Numbered from the stretch's first letter, positions 9,791 to 19,346 are shown. The stretch is DNA of 64,000 nucleotides from Duganella lactea (GCF_009857505.1 NZ_WWCP01000025.1:1-64000), one strand, 5' to 3'. The notes: generated by a model not told the origin, from the sequence alone. Program-made: numbers and translations.

Positions 9791-10777
9791 TCAGCGAAAT
9801 TTCACCGTGAACAACGCGCCCTGGCCACCGGACGGTTCGGAAATGCTCAGCTTGGCGTCGTGCACCAGCGCGATGTCGCGCACGATAGCCAGCCCGAGGC
9901 CGCTGCCATGGGTCTTGTCGTTCAGGCGGACATAGCGGTTGAAGACGTGCGCGCGCTTCGCCGGTGGGATGCCGGGACCGTTGTCTTCCACCGTCAGCAG
10001 ACCGGGGCTGACGCTCACCGTTACCGCGCCGCCTGGCGGCGTGTAGCGGATGGCGTTGTCGATCAGATTGTCGATGAGGTCGCGCAGCAGGAAGCGGTCG
10101 CCGGTGATGGTGGCCGGCTGGAGGTCGAAGCCGATGTCGATCTGTTTCAGCGTGGCCTGGTCGACGAAGGATTGCACCGCCCCGGCCACCAGCGCGTCCA
10201 GCGCCAGCGGCTCCAGCCGGTTTTTTTCGAAGTGATGCGGCTCGGCACGCGCCAGCGATAGCAGTTGGTTGGTCTGCCGTATCATGCGTTCGGTGGTGGA
10301 CAGCATCAGCCCGATAGACTGCGCGGTGTCCGGCGCGGCATGGCGCGCGCCCAGCCACTCCAGCTGCGTTTTCAGGCCGGCCAGCGGCGTGCGCAGCTGG
10401 TGCGCAACGTTCGCCAGAAAGTCCTGCCGCGCCTGCGCGCCCTCGCCGACCTTGGCTAGCAGACCGTTGAAGGCCGAGACCACCGGTTCCAGCTCGTAAG
10501 GCACGTCGTCCGCCGCGATGGGGGCGAGGTCGTCGCCTTCGCGCTGGTTCAGTTCGGCGCGCAGGCGGCTCAGTGGCCGCAGCCCGCTGCTGACCGAAAA
10601 CCAGATCAGCGCCACGCACGCCAGCGCCAGCACAATCTCCAGCAGCACCAGCGTGCGCAGCACCGCTTCGCGCAAGGCCGGCGGCGCCAGCACGTAGGCC
10701 AGGGCGCCGGCGCCCAGGTTCATCAGCAGGATGGGCGGGATCAGCCACTTCAGCAGACGCAATCGGATGCTGCTCAC
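9791..10777 (-). CDS. Sensor histidine kinase with minimal periplasmic domain
   Basis: A 328-residue inner-membrane histidine kinase. Two transmembrane helices (about 11-30 and 41-60) leave only about 10 residues outside, so there is no true periplasmic sensor domain. A HAMP-like linker is followed by the H-box FLANVAHQLRTPL (His126), N-box (Asn241 in DLIDNAIRYTP), G1 DNGPGIP (265-271) and G2 GSGLGLAI. It is closest in type to QseC/TctE kinases but shorter, suggesting intramembrane or partner-mediated sensing. The GTG start overlaps the response-regulator stop (GTGA). The signal is unknown. Confidence 0.9.
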   Translation of the reverse strand: MSSIRLRLLKWLIPPILLMNLGAGALAYVLAPPALREAVLRTLVLLEIVLALACVALIWFSVSSGLRPLSRLRAELNQREGDDLAPIAADDVPYELEPVVSAFNGLLAKVGEGAQARQDFLANVAHQLRTPLAGLKTQLEWLGARHAAPDTAQSIGLMLSTTERMIRQTNQLLSLARAEPHHFEKNRLEPLALDALVAGAVQSFVDQATLKQIDIGFDLQPATITGDRFLLRDLIDNLIDNAIRYTPPGGAVTVSVSPGLLTVEDNGPGIPPAKRAHVFNRYVRLNDKTHGSGLGLAIVRDIALVHDAKLSISEPSGGQGALFTVKFR

Positions 10778-11442
10778 GCGACCGGCTCCAGCCTGTAGCC
10801 GAAGCCGCGAATGGTGCGAATGGCGACGTCGGCATCGGCGATCTTCAGCCGCAGGCGCGAGATGTAGACCTCCACCGCGTTGAGGCTCAGGTCGTCACCC
10901 CAGGGCAGGATGGCGTCGATGATCTGCTGCTTGGAGACCACGCGCGACGCATGCTGCAACAGGTATTCCAGCACCGCCCACTCGCGCACCGACAGCTCGA
11001 CCAGCCGGCCGCCGACACAGGCGCGTTTGGTGGCAGAGTCCAGCGTCAGATCGCGCAGCGACAGCGCGGCGGGCTTGGCGCCATGGCGGCGCGCCAGCGC
11101 CTTGACCCGCGCAACCAGCTCGGCGGTGGCGAACGGTTTGACCAGATAATCATCGGCGCCCTGCTCCAGGCCGCGCACGCGGTCCTCGATGGCGTCGCGC
11201 GCGGTCAGCAGCAGCACCGGTACGGTGGCGCCGCGCGCGCGCAGCCGGCACATCACCTCAAAGCCGTCCAGACCGGGCAGGCCGATGTCCAGCACCACCA
11301 CCTCGACGGACACCGGCCCTTGCAGCAGCAGGTCGGCTTGCGCGCCGTTATCCAGCACCATGACCTGCATGCCGTGGCCGCCCAGCGCGCGGCTGAGGCC
11401 GTCTGCCAACACTGCGTCGTCTTCGACCACCAGTAATTGCAT
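10774..11442 (-). CDS. OmpR/QseB-type DNA-binding response regulator
   Basis: A 222-residue response regulator. The receiver has acidic pocket E7-D8-D9, phospho-acceptor Asp52 (VVLDIGLPG), Thr80 and Lys102 (LVKPF). The C-terminal winged helix includes REWAVLEYLL and the wing IRTIRGFGYRL. The start MQLLVVEDD is the normal N-terminus of the family; an in-frame ATG 33 bp upstream is less likely. It is the first gene of the kinase operon and lies in the same direction as the minor-pilin operon. The 11-bp-phased repeat before pilE is a plausible target. Confidence 0.92.
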   Translation of the reverse strand: MQLLVVEDDAVLADGLSRALGGHGMQVMVLDNGAQADLLLQGPVSVEVVVLDIGLPGLDGFEVMCRLRARGATVPVLLLTARDAIEDRVRGLEQGADDYLVKPFATAELVARVKALARRHGAKPAALSLRDLTLDSATKRACVGGRLVELSVREWAVLEYLLQHASRVVSKQQIIDAILPWGDDLSLNAVEVYISRLRLKIADADVAIRTIRGFGYRLEPVA

Positions 11443-11597
11443 ATTCGTGCGCCCTGTTAGCGGGATGTGTGCCATTATGCACCTGCCTCAGTAGGAAAGA
11501 CAGTGACCCTGTAGGAGCAGGACTACATCTGTGCCTGTTCCACACCTACATTTGCGCGTCCCCTCCTCTTATGTTCGCCAATTAACATTCCTCATAC

Positions 11598-11617
11598 AGT
11601 TACACCAACACGTAACT
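11598..11617. promoter_or_regulatory. Inverted repeat AGTTAC-N8-GTAACT before the crp-like gene
   Basis: AGTTAC (11598-11603) and GTAACT (11612-11617) are perfect inverted arms ending 17 bp upstream of the ATG at 11635. The position would suit a repressor operator for this gene. No function is known. Confidence 0.3.
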
Positions 11618-11634
11618 AGCTTTTGAGGAACACC

Positions 11635-12414
11635 ATGAACAACACCCAAGTCACCGCAATCACCAAGAATACCTACAAGACTATTGCGTCACGGCCTGCG
11701 GTCACCTACAGCGGCGCGCAGCAAAATGAGCTGCTGGGCGCGCTGCCGCGCGAGGTTCTCGAATCGCTGTTTGAGCATCTGGAACTGGTACAACTGCCGT
11801 TCGGCAAGCAGGTGTTTGAATTCGGCGCGGCCATGGAATACGTGCACTTCCCCACCACCGCCATCGTTTCGCTGCTGTACGTCATGGAAGACGGCGCGAC
11901 CACCGAGATCGCCGTGGTCGGCCATGAAGGTGTGGTCGGCGTGTCCTTGTTTGAAGGTGAGCGCGCCATGTGCAGCGCGGTGGTGCAGGCGGCCGGCTAT
12001 GGCTACCGCATGAAGGCCGAGCATCTGCGCGCCGCGTTCGCCAAAGGCGGCGCCCTGCCGGCGCTGCTGATGCGCTACAACACCGCGCTGTTCGCGCAGA
12101 TGGCGCAGAACGCCGTCGGTGGCCGTCACAGCTCGATCGAACAGAAACTGTGCCGCTGGCTGCTGGACCGCCTCGACCGCTCGCCATCGAACTCGCTGAA
12201 AGTGACCCAGGAAATGATCGCCATCATGCTGGGCGTGCGCCGCGAAAGCATCACCGCCGCCGCCGGCAAGCTGCAGGACGAGGGCCTGATCACCTACCGC
12301 CGCGGCAACATCACTGTACTTGATCGCTCAGGCTTGGAGGCGTATGCGGGTGAGTGCTATAAGGTGGCGAAGACGGAATTTGACCGTCTGCGCCTGGATG
12401 TAGCGCGTTGCTGA
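11635..12414 (+). CDS. Crp/Fnr family transcriptional regulator
   Basis: A 259-residue regulator with an N-terminal cyclic-nucleotide-binding-like beta barrel (about 30-150) and a C-terminal Crp-type helix-turn-helix (about 175-235, LGVRRESITAAAGKL as recognition region). I see no N-terminal Cys cluster of an FNR iron-sulfur type and no clear cAMP-binding signature, so the ligand is unknown. The ATG at 11635 has GAGGA 6 nt upstream; a TTG four codons earlier would overlap that Shine-Dalgarno. Its last 104 bp overlap the 3' end of the convergent histidine kinase gene. Confidence 0.85.
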   Translation: MNNTQVTAITKNTYKTIASRPAVTYSGAQQNELLGALPREVLESLFEHLELVQLPFGKQVFEFGAAMEYVHFPTTAIVSLLYVMEDGATTEIAVVGHEGVVGVSLFEGERAMCSAVVQAAGYGYRMKAEHLRAAFAKGGALPALLMRYNTALFAQMAQNAVGGRHSSIEQKLCRWLLDRLDRSPSNSLKVTQEMIAIMLGVRRESITAAAGKLQDEGLITYRRGNITVLDRSGLEAYAGECYKVAKTEFDRLRLDVARC

Positions 12415-13915
12415 TCACTTCGCTGATGGATGGCGGCAGGACGGTGATGGTGGACGGCGCCGCCGAAGCAAACGGCGTCGTTCCCCTGCGCTCCTGACCC
12501 GGCGATTCCGGCGGCGGCGCCATGCCCTCGCTGCCACGCAGCGGAATCGCCACTTCGATGCAGGTGCCGGTGTCGCCACGGCCGCGGCGGATGTTCATGG
12601 CGCCACCCAATTGCAGCGCGCGCTCGCGCATGCCGAGCAGACCATGCGACATCGGCTTGATGATGGTGTCCGGCGCGATGCCGATGCCGTCATCGATAAT
12701 CCGCAGCATCAATCCTTCCTGCGTGCGGGTCAGCGTGACCGTCACGAGCGTGGCCTTGGCGTACTTGCGGATATTGGTCAGCGATTCCTGCACGATGCGG
12801 AACAAGGCAATCGACAAGTCCCCCGAATGCCGGCTCAGCCCCTCCATCTCGGCCGCCACATTGCAGTCGCAGCGCACCTGTGACAGCCGGCTGAACTCCT
12901 GGCAGTAGCTGTCGATCGCCGCGCACAGGCCGAGGTTGTCCAGCAAGCTCGGCCGCAAATTCTCGACGATGCGGCGTTTCATTTCCACCGTTTCCACCAG
13001 CGTGCCACGGGCGCGCTTGAGTTGCTCGGCCAGTTCCGGATGGGTGTTGCGCAGCTGCTGGGTGACGGCGGCGATGTCCATGCTGATCGAAGTCAGGTTG
13101 GCGCCCAGCTCGTCGTGCAGCTCGCGCGACAGCCGCACCTTCTCCTCCTCGCTGATGCTGATCAGCCGGCGCGACAACACCGACAGTTGCTCGGTACGTT
13201 GCTGGACCGTGGTTTCCAGGTTTTCGTTGGTGCTTTGCAGCGCGTACTCGACCGCCGCGCGGTGGGCAAAGCTGCGCCGCACCAGCTGGTAGAACATGAT
13301 CAGCACCATGATGGCCAGCGCATTGATGCTCACGCCTAGCCACACGGCTTTCTGGTATTCCTGATAGAACATGGCACTGCGCGTGTTGAGCGTCTCGTTC
13401 TGCTCCTGCTCCATGATGACGACCAGCAGACGGATTTCGTCCATGCTGGCGCGGTCGTCGCTGAGCTTGGCGATCTTGACGATTTCCTGCAAGCCGCCGT
13501 CGCGATAGACGTCGATCGCCTGATTCATGATGCTCAAGCGGCGGCGCACCAGCGTATGCAACTGGGCCAGATTCCTCAGTTGCGACGGATTATCAGCCAG
13601 CAGTTTTTCCAACTCGCGAAACTCGGTTTCGCTGTCATTCAGTACGGTGCGGGTCGGGCCAAGGTAGGCATCGCGGTCGGACAGGAAATAGCTGCGCATG
13701 CTGCTTTCGGCATCCAGCACCAGCACGTTCAGATATTGCAGACGGTCGGCCACACGCGCGGTCTGGCCAAGCAGGACCTGGGCACCGCGCAACGCCTGCA
13801 AATTATGGAACAGGCTAAAACCGTTGACGATCAGCAGCAACGCGCAGGTCACGCACAAGACGGTCTTGTACAGCGGCATGCGGTGGTTGGGCGCTGTTTC
13901 TGCGGTGAAATACAT
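12311..13915 (-). CDS. NarX/DegS-type sensor histidine kinase with CHASE3-like sensor
   Basis: A 534-residue membrane kinase. Transmembrane helices at about 17-37 and 190-212 flank a helical CHASE3-like periplasmic domain (LDAESSMRSYFLSD, 68-80). A coiled-coil linker leads to a HisKA_3 domain with His267 (SRELHDELG) and a HATPase with Asn381 (ESLTNIRKYA) and DDGIGI. Kinase homology ends near residue 460, leaving a 74-residue Pro/Ser-rich tail. Its last codons are read antisense through the 3' end of the crp-like gene, as if an ancestral stop had been lost. The gene lies 109 bp downstream of its likely response regulator. Signal unknown. Confidence 0.9.
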   Translation of the reverse strand: MYFTAETAPNHRMPLYKTVLCVTCALLLIVNGFSLFHNLQALRGAQVLLGQTARVADRLQYLNVLVLDAESSMRSYFLSDRDAYLGPTRTVLNDSETEFRELEKLLADNPSQLRNLAQLHTLVRRRLSIMNQAIDVYRDGGLQEIVKIAKLSDDRASMDEIRLLVVIMEQEQNETLNTRSAMFYQEYQKAVWLGVSINALAIMVLIMFYQLVRRSFAHRAAVEYALQSTNENLETTVQQRTEQLSVLSRRLISISEEEKVRLSRELHDELGANLTSISMDIAAVTQQLRNTHPELAEQLKRARGTLVETVEMKRRIVENLRPSLLDNLGLCAAIDSYCQEFSRLSQVRCDCNVAAEMEGLSRHSGDLSIALFRIVQESLTNIRKYAKATLVTVTLTRTQEGLMLRIIDDGIGIAPDTIIKPMSHGLLGMRERALQLGGAMNIRRGRGDTGTCIEVAIPLRGSEGMAPPPESPGQERRGTTPFASAAPSTITVLPPSISEVISNALHPGADGQIPSSPPYSTHPHTPPSLSDQVQ

Positions 13916-13994
13916 CCGTTTCCTTCAAAAATGGGGCTTGGGCCGTAAAAAGCCCAATCTACCAATTATAGACCGGAAGAAAAACGAATGTGAC

Positions 13995-14019
13995 TGTGCG
14001 CACACCTACGGTGCGCACA
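13995..14019. terminator. Hairpin between response regulator and histidine kinase genes
   Basis: TGTGCGCAC (13995-14003) and GTGCGCACA (14011-14019) form a perfect 9-bp stem with a 7-nt loop, 5 bp beyond the response-regulator stop. On the minus strand it is followed by a moderately T-rich stretch rather than a clean T-run, so it could be a partial terminator that lowers kinase expression. Confidence 0.45.
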
Positions 14020-14024
14020 TATTG

Positions 14025-14657
14025 CTATTCGAGAAGATTATTCTTCATGGCGTAGTAGGTCAGGTCCGAATTGGACTGCATGCCCATTTTTTCCATGATG
14101 CGGGTGCGGTAGGTGGACACCGTTTTAATGCTCAACGACAAAGCCACACCGATGTCCGACACGGTGGCGCCGCGCGCCAGACGCAGAAACACCTGGAACT
14201 CGCGGTCCGACAGCTCGGTATGCGGCGCCTTGTTGGGGTCGCGGTCAAAGCTCTGCGCCAGCAGCTCGCCCACTTGCGAACTGACATAGCGACGCCCCTG
14301 AAACACCGTGCGTACAGCGGTGATCAGTTCGTCGGCCTCGCATTCCTTGTTCAGATAGCCGTTGGCGCCCATCTTGAACAGGTTGAGCGCGTACTGCTGC
14401 GCCGGATAGCCGGACAGGATCAGCACCGGCAAATCGGGCTGTCCCTGGCGGATGGTGCGCAGGGTATCGATACCACTCTGATCCGGCATGGCGATATCGA
14501 GCAACAGCACATCGCAAATTTCGCGGCGGGCGATATCCAGCGCCTCACGGCCGGTACCGGCTTCCGCCACCACCTCGAAGTCATCCGAGGACGAAAAAAT
14601 CTGTTTGAAGCCTGCTCTTACAATTTGATGGTCGTCACAAATGGCAACGCGTATCAT
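14025..14657 (-). CDS. NarL/FixJ-type response regulator (LuxR HTH)
   Basis: A 210-residue response regulator. The receiver has D8-D9, phospho-acceptor Asp54 (LLLDIAMPD) and a Lys in the LNKE segment. The LuxR-type helix-turn-helix (about 145-205) includes LSDREFQVFLRLARG and SIKTVSTYRTRIMEK. The ATG at 14657 has GAGAGGAAACA upstream; a longer frame extends 15 codons further but lacks a better start. It pairs by position with the HisKA_3 kinase immediately downstream. Regulon unknown. Confidence 0.92.
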   Translation of the reverse strand: MIRVAICDDHQIVRAGFKQIFSSSDDFEVVAEAGTGREALDIARREICDVLLLDIAMPDQSGIDTLRTIRQGQPDLPVLILSGYPAQQYALNLFKMGANGYLNKECEADELITAVRTVFQGRRYVSSQVGELLAQSFDRDPNKAPHTELSDREFQVFLRLARGATVSDIGVALSLSIKTVSTYRTRIMEKMGMQSNSDLTYYAMKNNLLE

Positions 14658-14802
14658 TGTTTCCTCTCGTTGTGTCCGGTATAGACCCGGACTGTCCGCC
14701 ACCGTGCATCAGCTTTCAGCGCTGATAATCGAATAATATTAAAAGTATAGCAGCAATCAAACGCCAGCCGCGCTGCGCGCCAGCAGTGCGCGCAGCGGTT
14801 CT

Positions 14803-14846
14803 GCCGATGGTGAGCCGATGGTCAACCAATACTCAGCCGATAGTCA
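14803..14846. repeat. Four 11-bp tandem repeats over the merR stop codon
   Basis: Units GCCGATGGTGA (14803), GCCGATGGTCA (14814), ACCAATACTCA (14825) and GCCGATAGTCA (14836) follow one another without gaps. The merR stop lies within the third unit. An 11-bp period is one helical turn. Units 1, 2 and 4 differ at one or two positions; unit 3 is degenerate. Confidence 0.6.
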
Positions 14847-15249
14847 GCAAGTCGCGGATGGCCAGCAATTCGTTGCGGATGAAATCACGGTCCAGCGGGG
14901 GAATAACGGCTGCGGGTGATGCGCCGTTGACCGCTGAGGCATCATCATACTCCGCGGCGGCGCTGTCATAGCCGCGACTGTCCAGTTTATTGCGCGCGCC
15001 GCTGATGGTGAAACCCTGCTCGTACAGCAGTTCACGAATGCGGCGGATCAGCAGCACCTCATGGTGCTGGTAATAGCGGCGGTTGCCGCGGCGCTTGACC
15101 GGCTTGAGCTGGGTGAATTCCTGCTCCCAGTAACGCAGCACATGCGGCTTCACGCCGCACAGCTCGCTAACTTCGCCGATGGTGAAGTAACGCTTGGCCG
15201 GGATCGGTGGCAACACCGTCCGCTCGGGCTTGACGAGACGCTCGTTCAT
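14833..15249 (-). CDS. MerR family transcriptional regulator
   Basis: A 138-residue protein with an N-terminal MerR winged helix (about 20-90): RYFTIGEVSELCGVKPHVLRYWEQE, of which the YFTIGEV and LRYWEQEF parts are the hallmark, then RRGNRRYY. The C-terminus is short with no metal-binding Cys pair. A MerR-like gene directly after ihfA is a conserved arrangement in proteobacteria. It lies 17 bp after ihfA on the same strand and is probably co-transcribed. The 11-bp tandem repeats overlap its 3' end. Ligand and targets are unknown. Confidence 0.85.
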   Translation of the reverse strand: MNERLVKPERTVLPPIPAKRYFTIGEVSELCGVKPHVLRYWEQEFTQLKPVKRRGNRRYYQHHEVLLIRRIRELLYEQGFTISGARNKLDSRGYDSAAAEYDDASAVNGASPAAVIPPLDRDFIRNELLAIRDLLTIG

Positions 15250-15266
15250 TACGACTCAGCTCCCGG

Positions 15267-15614
15267 TCAGGCGGCGCGCGCCATCGGATTGCTCTCTTCC
15301 ACCATGCCTTTGAGCTTCTGGCTGGCGTGGAAGGTCACGACGCGGCGCGCCGTGATCGGGATTTCCTCGCCGGTTTTCGGATTGCGACCGGGACGCTGCG
15401 GCTTGTCGCGCAGCTGGAAGTTGCCGAAACCGGACAGTTTGACGGCTTCGCCGCGCTCCAGCGCGTTGCGGATCTCGTCAAAGAAGGTCTCCACCATGTC
15501 CTTGGCCTCGCGCTTGTTCAGTCCGACCTGCTCAAACAACAGTTCGGCCAGCTCCGCCTTGGTCAGCGTGGGCAAATCTTTTTCCGCATCCTGGCGCACC
15601 TTGGCAACCTGCAT
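15267..15614 (-). CDS. ihfA: Integration host factor subunit alpha
   Basis: A 115-residue DNA-bending protein of the HU/IHF family; with IhfB it forms the heterodimer needed for many sigma-54 promoters and other nucleoprotein structures. [22 protein letters not shown] starts the conserved fold (its first part near residue 17) and the DNA-binding arm contains [10 protein letters not shown]. The N-terminus is about 15 residues longer than E. coli IhfA. The ATG at 15614 lacks a strong Shine-Dalgarno and a TTG eight codons upstream is an alternative. It lies downstream of pheT, its conserved position. Confidence 0.95.
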   Translation of the reverse strand: MQVAKVRQDAEKDLPTLTKAELAELLFEQVGLNKREAKDMVETFFDEIRNALERGEAVKLSGFGNFQLRDKPQRPGRNPKTGEEIPITARRVVTFHASQKLKGMVEESNPMARAA

Positions 15615-15711
15615 GGCCCGGTGCAAATCGGCAGCCAATGCGGATTGGAGTACGGCGGAATCAACGTCGTTATTATTAATTTTCCAGCCCTGCCTTTATC
15701 AAAAATGAACA

Positions 15712-15731
15712 AGTCCGGCACAGGCCGGACT
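15712..15731 (-). terminator. Probable terminator after pheT
   Basis: AGTCCGGC (15712-15719) and GCCGGACT (15724-15731) form an 8-bp GC-rich stem with a 4-nt loop. On the minus strand it is followed by TTGTTCATTTTT, T-rich but interrupted. It lies 59 bp beyond the pheT stop and ahead of ihfA. Confidence 0.5.
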
Positions 15732-15789
15732 CCTATAACCGCCATCTTAGCGCGGACTCCCGCCTTCGCGGCAGTGATGAGCGTGCTAA

Positions 15790-18213
15790 TTAACGCAGAC
15801 GTGCACCGTGCTTTTGCTTGGCGGCCTCGCTGGCGGCGGCCATGACAGCCTCCACAACGTCGTCCTGCAGCGTGTTTTGAGTATCTTGCAAGCTAAAGCG
15901 GAAAGCAAGCGATTTCTCGTCCGCCTCCAGCCCTTTACCACGATATTCATCAAACAAAACAATAGCTTGCACAATCTTGCCTTGTGGAATAGCTTGTGCG
16001 GCGGCATGGAATGCGTCCAGCAAATCTTGCGCCGGCACCACTTGTTTGACGACCACCGCCAGGTCACGGGTAGCGCCCGGGAACTTGGAGATCTCATCAT
16101 ACTTTGGTACAGGCCGTTGCTGCAATGCAAGAGCGTCAAGTTCGAACACAATCGGTGCGTTCGGCAGCTCGTATTTCTGCAGCCAGCGTGGGTGCAGCTC
16201 GCCGAGGAAGCCGATCACCTTGCCGTCCAGCAGCACGTGCGCCGAGCGGCCCGGGTGCAGCGCCGGGTGTTCCGCCTTGACGAAGCGCAGTTGCAGCGGC
16301 GCGAACAGGTGCTCCAGATCGGCCTTGACGTCGAAGAAGTCGACGGCGCGGGTGTCCAGTCCCCACTGCTCGTCGGCCACCGGACCGTAGGCGATGCCGG
16401 CCACACGTTTTGGCTGGTGGTAACCGGCCACGGTCAGCGGACCATCGGCCACGCTGGCGTCGCGCTGGTAGATGGCGCCGATTTCGAACGCGCGCACGCG
16501 GCTGACCTTGCGGTTCAGGTTGTAGCGGACGTTGGCCACCAGGCTGCCGACCAGCGTCGAGCGCATCACGCTCAGCTGGCTGGCGATCGGGTTCTGCAGC
16601 TTGATCGGCTGGTCGTTGCCGGCGAAGTCCTGCTCCCACGCGGCTTCCACGAAGCTCATGTTGACCACTTCCTGGTAACCCAGGTCGGCCAGCTGGTGAC
16701 GCACCGCGAACAGCGAGCGGGTGTCTTCCGGCGCGATGATCATGGTGTTGGCGGCCACCGGCGCCACAGTCGGGATGTTCTCGAAGCCGTAGACGCGCGC
16801 CACTTCCTCGATCAGGTCTTCCTCGATTTCGATGTCGAAGCGGTACGACGGCGAAGTCACCGAGAACACGCCATCGGCCAGCGTGAACGGCAGCGCCAGA
16901 CGGGTGAAGATGTCGGCGATGAGCTGGTCGTCCAGCGCCACGCCGATGACCTTCCGGGCCCGGGCGGTGCGCATGGTCACGGGCTGACGCCGCGGCACAT
17001 TGACGGTCTGATCATCGACCGGGCCGACCTTGGTGGTCGCGGTGCCACAGATTTCAAGCAGCAGCGCGGTGATGCGCTCGATGTGCTCGACAGTGGTGGC
17101 GTAGTCGACACCGCGCTCGAAGCGGTGCGCCGCGTCGGTCGAGAAGTTGTACTTGCGGGCGCGGCCCTGGATGGCGCTCGGCCACCAGAACGCGGCTTCC
17201 AGGTAGATGTTTTCGGTGTCCAGCGAGACGGCGGTGGCATCGCCGCCCATGATGCCGGCCAGCGATTCGATTTCGTGGTCGTCGGCGATCACGCCCACCC
17301 ATTCGTCCACCGCCACGGTGTTACCGTTCAACAGCTTCAGCGATTCGCCTTGCCGGCCCCAGCGCACGTCGAGGCCGCCGTGGATTTTATCCAGGTCAAA
17401 CACGTGGCTCGGGCGACCCAGTTCCAGCATGACGTAGTTGGAGATGTCCACCAGCGCCGACACCGACCGCTGGCCGCTGCGCTCCAGGCGCTGCTTCATC
17501 CAGTCCGGCGTGGCGGCCTTGGCGTTCAGGCCACGGATCACGCGGCCCGAGAACCGGCCGCACAGGTCCGGCGCCGAAATTTTCACCGGCAGTTTTTCAT
17601 CCAGGTTGACGGCGACGGGGCGGAAGGCCGGCGCGTGCAGCGGCACGCCGGTCAGCGCCGACACTTCGCGCGCCACGCCCAGCACCGACAGGCAGTCCGC
17701 CTTGTTCGGGGTCAGCTTGATGGTGAACTTGAGATCGTTCAGCGCGTAATAGTCGCGGAAGTTTTTGCCGATCGGCGCGTCGTCCGGCAGTTCCAGCAGG
17801 CCGCTGCCCTCTTCCGACAATTTCAGTTCCTTGGCCGAGCACAGCATGCCTTGCGACTCGACGCCGCGCAGCTGGCCCACCTTGATGTGGAACGGTTTGC
17901 CGTCGGCGCCCGGCGGCAGCACGGCGCCGGCCATCGCGCAGACGACCTTCAGGCCGGGGCGCACGTTCGGCGCGCCGCAAACGATGGTCAGCAGCGTGCC
18001 GGTGCCGACGTCTACCTGGCAGACGTTCAGGCGGTCGGCGTTGGGGTGCTTGGCCATGTCGCGCACGTGGCCGACGACCACGTTGGAGAACGGTGGCGCG
18101 ACCGGTTCCACTTCTTCCACTTCCAGGCCGGACATCGTCAGCAGATGGGCCAGTTCGTCCGAAGTCATCGTCGGATCGACCATGGTACGCAGCCAATTTT
18201 CAGAGAATTGCAT
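15790..18213 (-). CDS. pheT: Phenylalanyl-tRNA synthetase beta subunit
   Basis: An 807-residue beta subunit of the alpha2-beta2 PheRS. The N-terminal tRNA-binding domain (about 40-150) contains [20 protein letters not shown] in part; the B3/B4 editing domain, B5 and the C-terminal anticodon-binding FDX-ACB domain (last 100 residues, ending with KHGARLR) follow. The length is normal. It lies 32 bp after pheS in the same operon. The gene carries long antisense open frames caused by GC-rich codon usage. Confidence 0.98.
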   Translation of the reverse strand: MQFSENWLRTMVDPTMTSDELAHLLTMSGLEVEEVEPVAPPFSNVVVGHVRDMAKHPNADRLNVCQVDVGTGTLLTIVCGAPNVRPGLKVVCAMAGAVLPPGADGKPFHIKVGQLRGVESQGMLCSAKELKLSEEGSGLLELPDDAPIGKNFRDYYALNDLKFTIKLTPNKADCLSVLGVAREVSALTGVPLHAPAFRPVAVNLDEKLPVKISAPDLCGRFSGRVIRGLNAKAATPDWMKQRLERSGQRSVSALVDISNYVMLELGRPSHVFDLDKIHGGLDVRWGRQGESLKLLNGNTVAVDEWVGVIADDHEIESLAGIMGGDATAVSLDTENIYLEAAFWWPSAIQGRARKYNFSTDAAHRFERGVDYATTVEHIERITALLLEICGTATTKVGPVDDQTVNVPRRQPVTMRTARARKVIGVALDDQLIADIFTRLALPFTLADGVFSVTSPSYRFDIEIEEDLIEEVARVYGFENIPTVAPVAANTMIIAPEDTRSLFAVRHQLADLGYQEVVNMSFVEAAWEQDFAGNDQPIKLQNPIASQLSVMRSTLVGSLVANVRYNLNRKVSRVRAFEIGAIYQRDASVADGPLTVAGYHQPKRVAGIAYGPVADEQWGLDTRAVDFFDVKADLEHLFAPLQLRFVKAEHPALHPGRSAHVLLDGKVIGFLGELHPRWLQKYELPNAPIVFELDALALQQRPVPKYDEISKFPGATRDLAVVVKQVVPAQDLLDAFHAAAQAIPQGKIVQAIVLFDEYRGKGLEADEKSLAFRFSLQDTQNTLQDDVVEAVMAAASEAAKQKHGARLR

Positions 18214-18245
18214 ATTCGTTCGACTTTCTTGTTATCGGTGCCGTA

Positions 18246-19265
18246 TTAGTTGAACTGCTTCAGGAAACGCAGGTCGCCTTCGTAGAACAGGCGCAAATCG
18301 TTGATCCCGTAGCGCAGCATGGTCAGGCGCTCCAGGCCGGAGCCGAACGCGAAACCGATGTACTTCTCCGGGTCCAGCCCGAAGTTGCGCACCACCGACG
18401 GGTGCACCTGGCCCGAGCCGGACACTTCCAGCCAGCGGCCCTTCAGCGGACCGCTGCCAAACGCGATGTCGATCTCGGCCGACGGTTCGGTGAACGGGAA
18501 GTACGACGGACGGAAGCGCACCTGCAGGTCGTCAGTCTCGAAGAAGGCCTTGACGAAGTTGAGGTACACGCCCTTCAGGTCGGCGAAACTGATGTTCTCG
18601 GCGATCCACAGACCTTCCACCTGGTGGAACATCGGCGAGTGGGTGGCGTCGCTGTCGACGCGGTAGGTGCGGCCCGGCGCGATCACCTTGATCGGCGGCG
18701 TATGGCTGCGCGCGTAGCGCACCTGCATCGGCGAGGTATGGGTGCGCAGCAGCAGCGGCTTGCCTTGCGTGTCGTTGCCCTCGATGTAGAAGGTGTCCTG
18801 CATCGAGCGGGCGGGATGGTTTTCCGGACTGTTGAGCGCGGTAAAGTTGGTCCAGTCGTTTTCGATTTCCGGGCCGTCGGCCACGTCGAAACCGATGGAG
18901 CGGAAGATTTCCTCCACACGTTCCCAGGTACGCATCACCGGGTGGATGCCACCGCCGGCGCGGCCGCGGCCTGGCAAGGTGACATCGATCGCTTCCGCGT
19001 TCAGGCGGGCTTGCAGCTGGGCTTCGGCCAGCGCATCACGGCGCGCGGTCAGCGCGGCTTCGATCTGCTGCTTGGCGGCGTTGATCAGCGCGCCCTGCGC
19101 CTTCTTGGCGTCCGGGTCGAGCTTGCCCAGGCCCTTCATCAATTCGGTAATCTGGCCGGTCTTGCCGAGGTATTTGGCTTTGGCGTTTTCCAGTGCGGCG
19201 GCGTCATCTTTGGCGGCGTCGAAATCCTGCACTGCTGAGGCGACGAGTTGTTCCAGGGAGTCCAT
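18246..19265 (-). CDS. pheS: Phenylalanyl-tRNA synthetase alpha subunit
   Basis: A 339-residue catalytic subunit of class II PheRS. An N-terminal coiled coil (about 1-90) is followed by motif 1, motif 2 ([14 protein letters not shown]), and motif 3 ([12 protein letters not shown]) near the C-terminus. The ATG at 19265 has AAGGAT about 11 nt upstream, a weak spacing. A terminator-like hairpin separates it from rplT, so pheST may be attenuated or have its own promoter. I see no PheM-like Phe-rich leader peptide between the hairpin and pheS. Confidence 0.98.
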   Translation of the reverse strand: MDSLEQLVASAVQDFDAAKDDAAALENAKAKYLGKTGQITELMKGLGKLDPDAKKAQGALINAAKQQIEAALTARRDALAEAQLQARLNAEAIDVTLPGRGRAGGGIHPVMRTWERVEEIFRSIGFDVADGPEIENDWTNFTALNSPENHPARSMQDTFYIEGNDTQGKPLLLRTHTSPMQVRYARSHTPPIKVIAPGRTYRVDSDATHSPMFHQVEGLWIAENISFADLKGVYLNFVKAFFETDDLQVRFRPSYFPFTEPSAEIDIAFGSGPLKGRWLEVSGSGQVHPSVVRNFGLDPEKYIGFAFGSGLERLTMLRYGINDLRLFYEGDLRFLKQFN

Positions 19266-19290
19266 GCGTTTTTCTTATCCTTGAATCAAA

Positions 19291-19321
19291 AACGGGGCAC
19301 AGGTATGACCCTTGCCCCGTT
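19291..19321 (-). terminator. Terminator/attenuator between rplT and pheS
   Basis: AACGGGGCA (19291-19299) and TGCCCCGTT (19313-19321) form a 9-bp stem with a 13-nt loop. On the minus strand the right arm runs into TTT, giving five T in a row. It lies about 25 bp beyond rplT and about 25 bp before pheS. Either a terminator of the ribosomal protein unit or a read-through control of pheST. Confidence 0.65.
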
Positions 19322-19346
19322 CTCTTGCGTAAATCAGCGCTTGAAA

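Noticed and set aside
15808-18249. An 813-codon open frame antisense to pheT, and similar long antisense frames over thrS and flhA
   Set aside because: GC-rich third positions create long stop-free antisense frames; products are Arg/His/Gln-rich with no recognisable domain, and the sense genes are certain.
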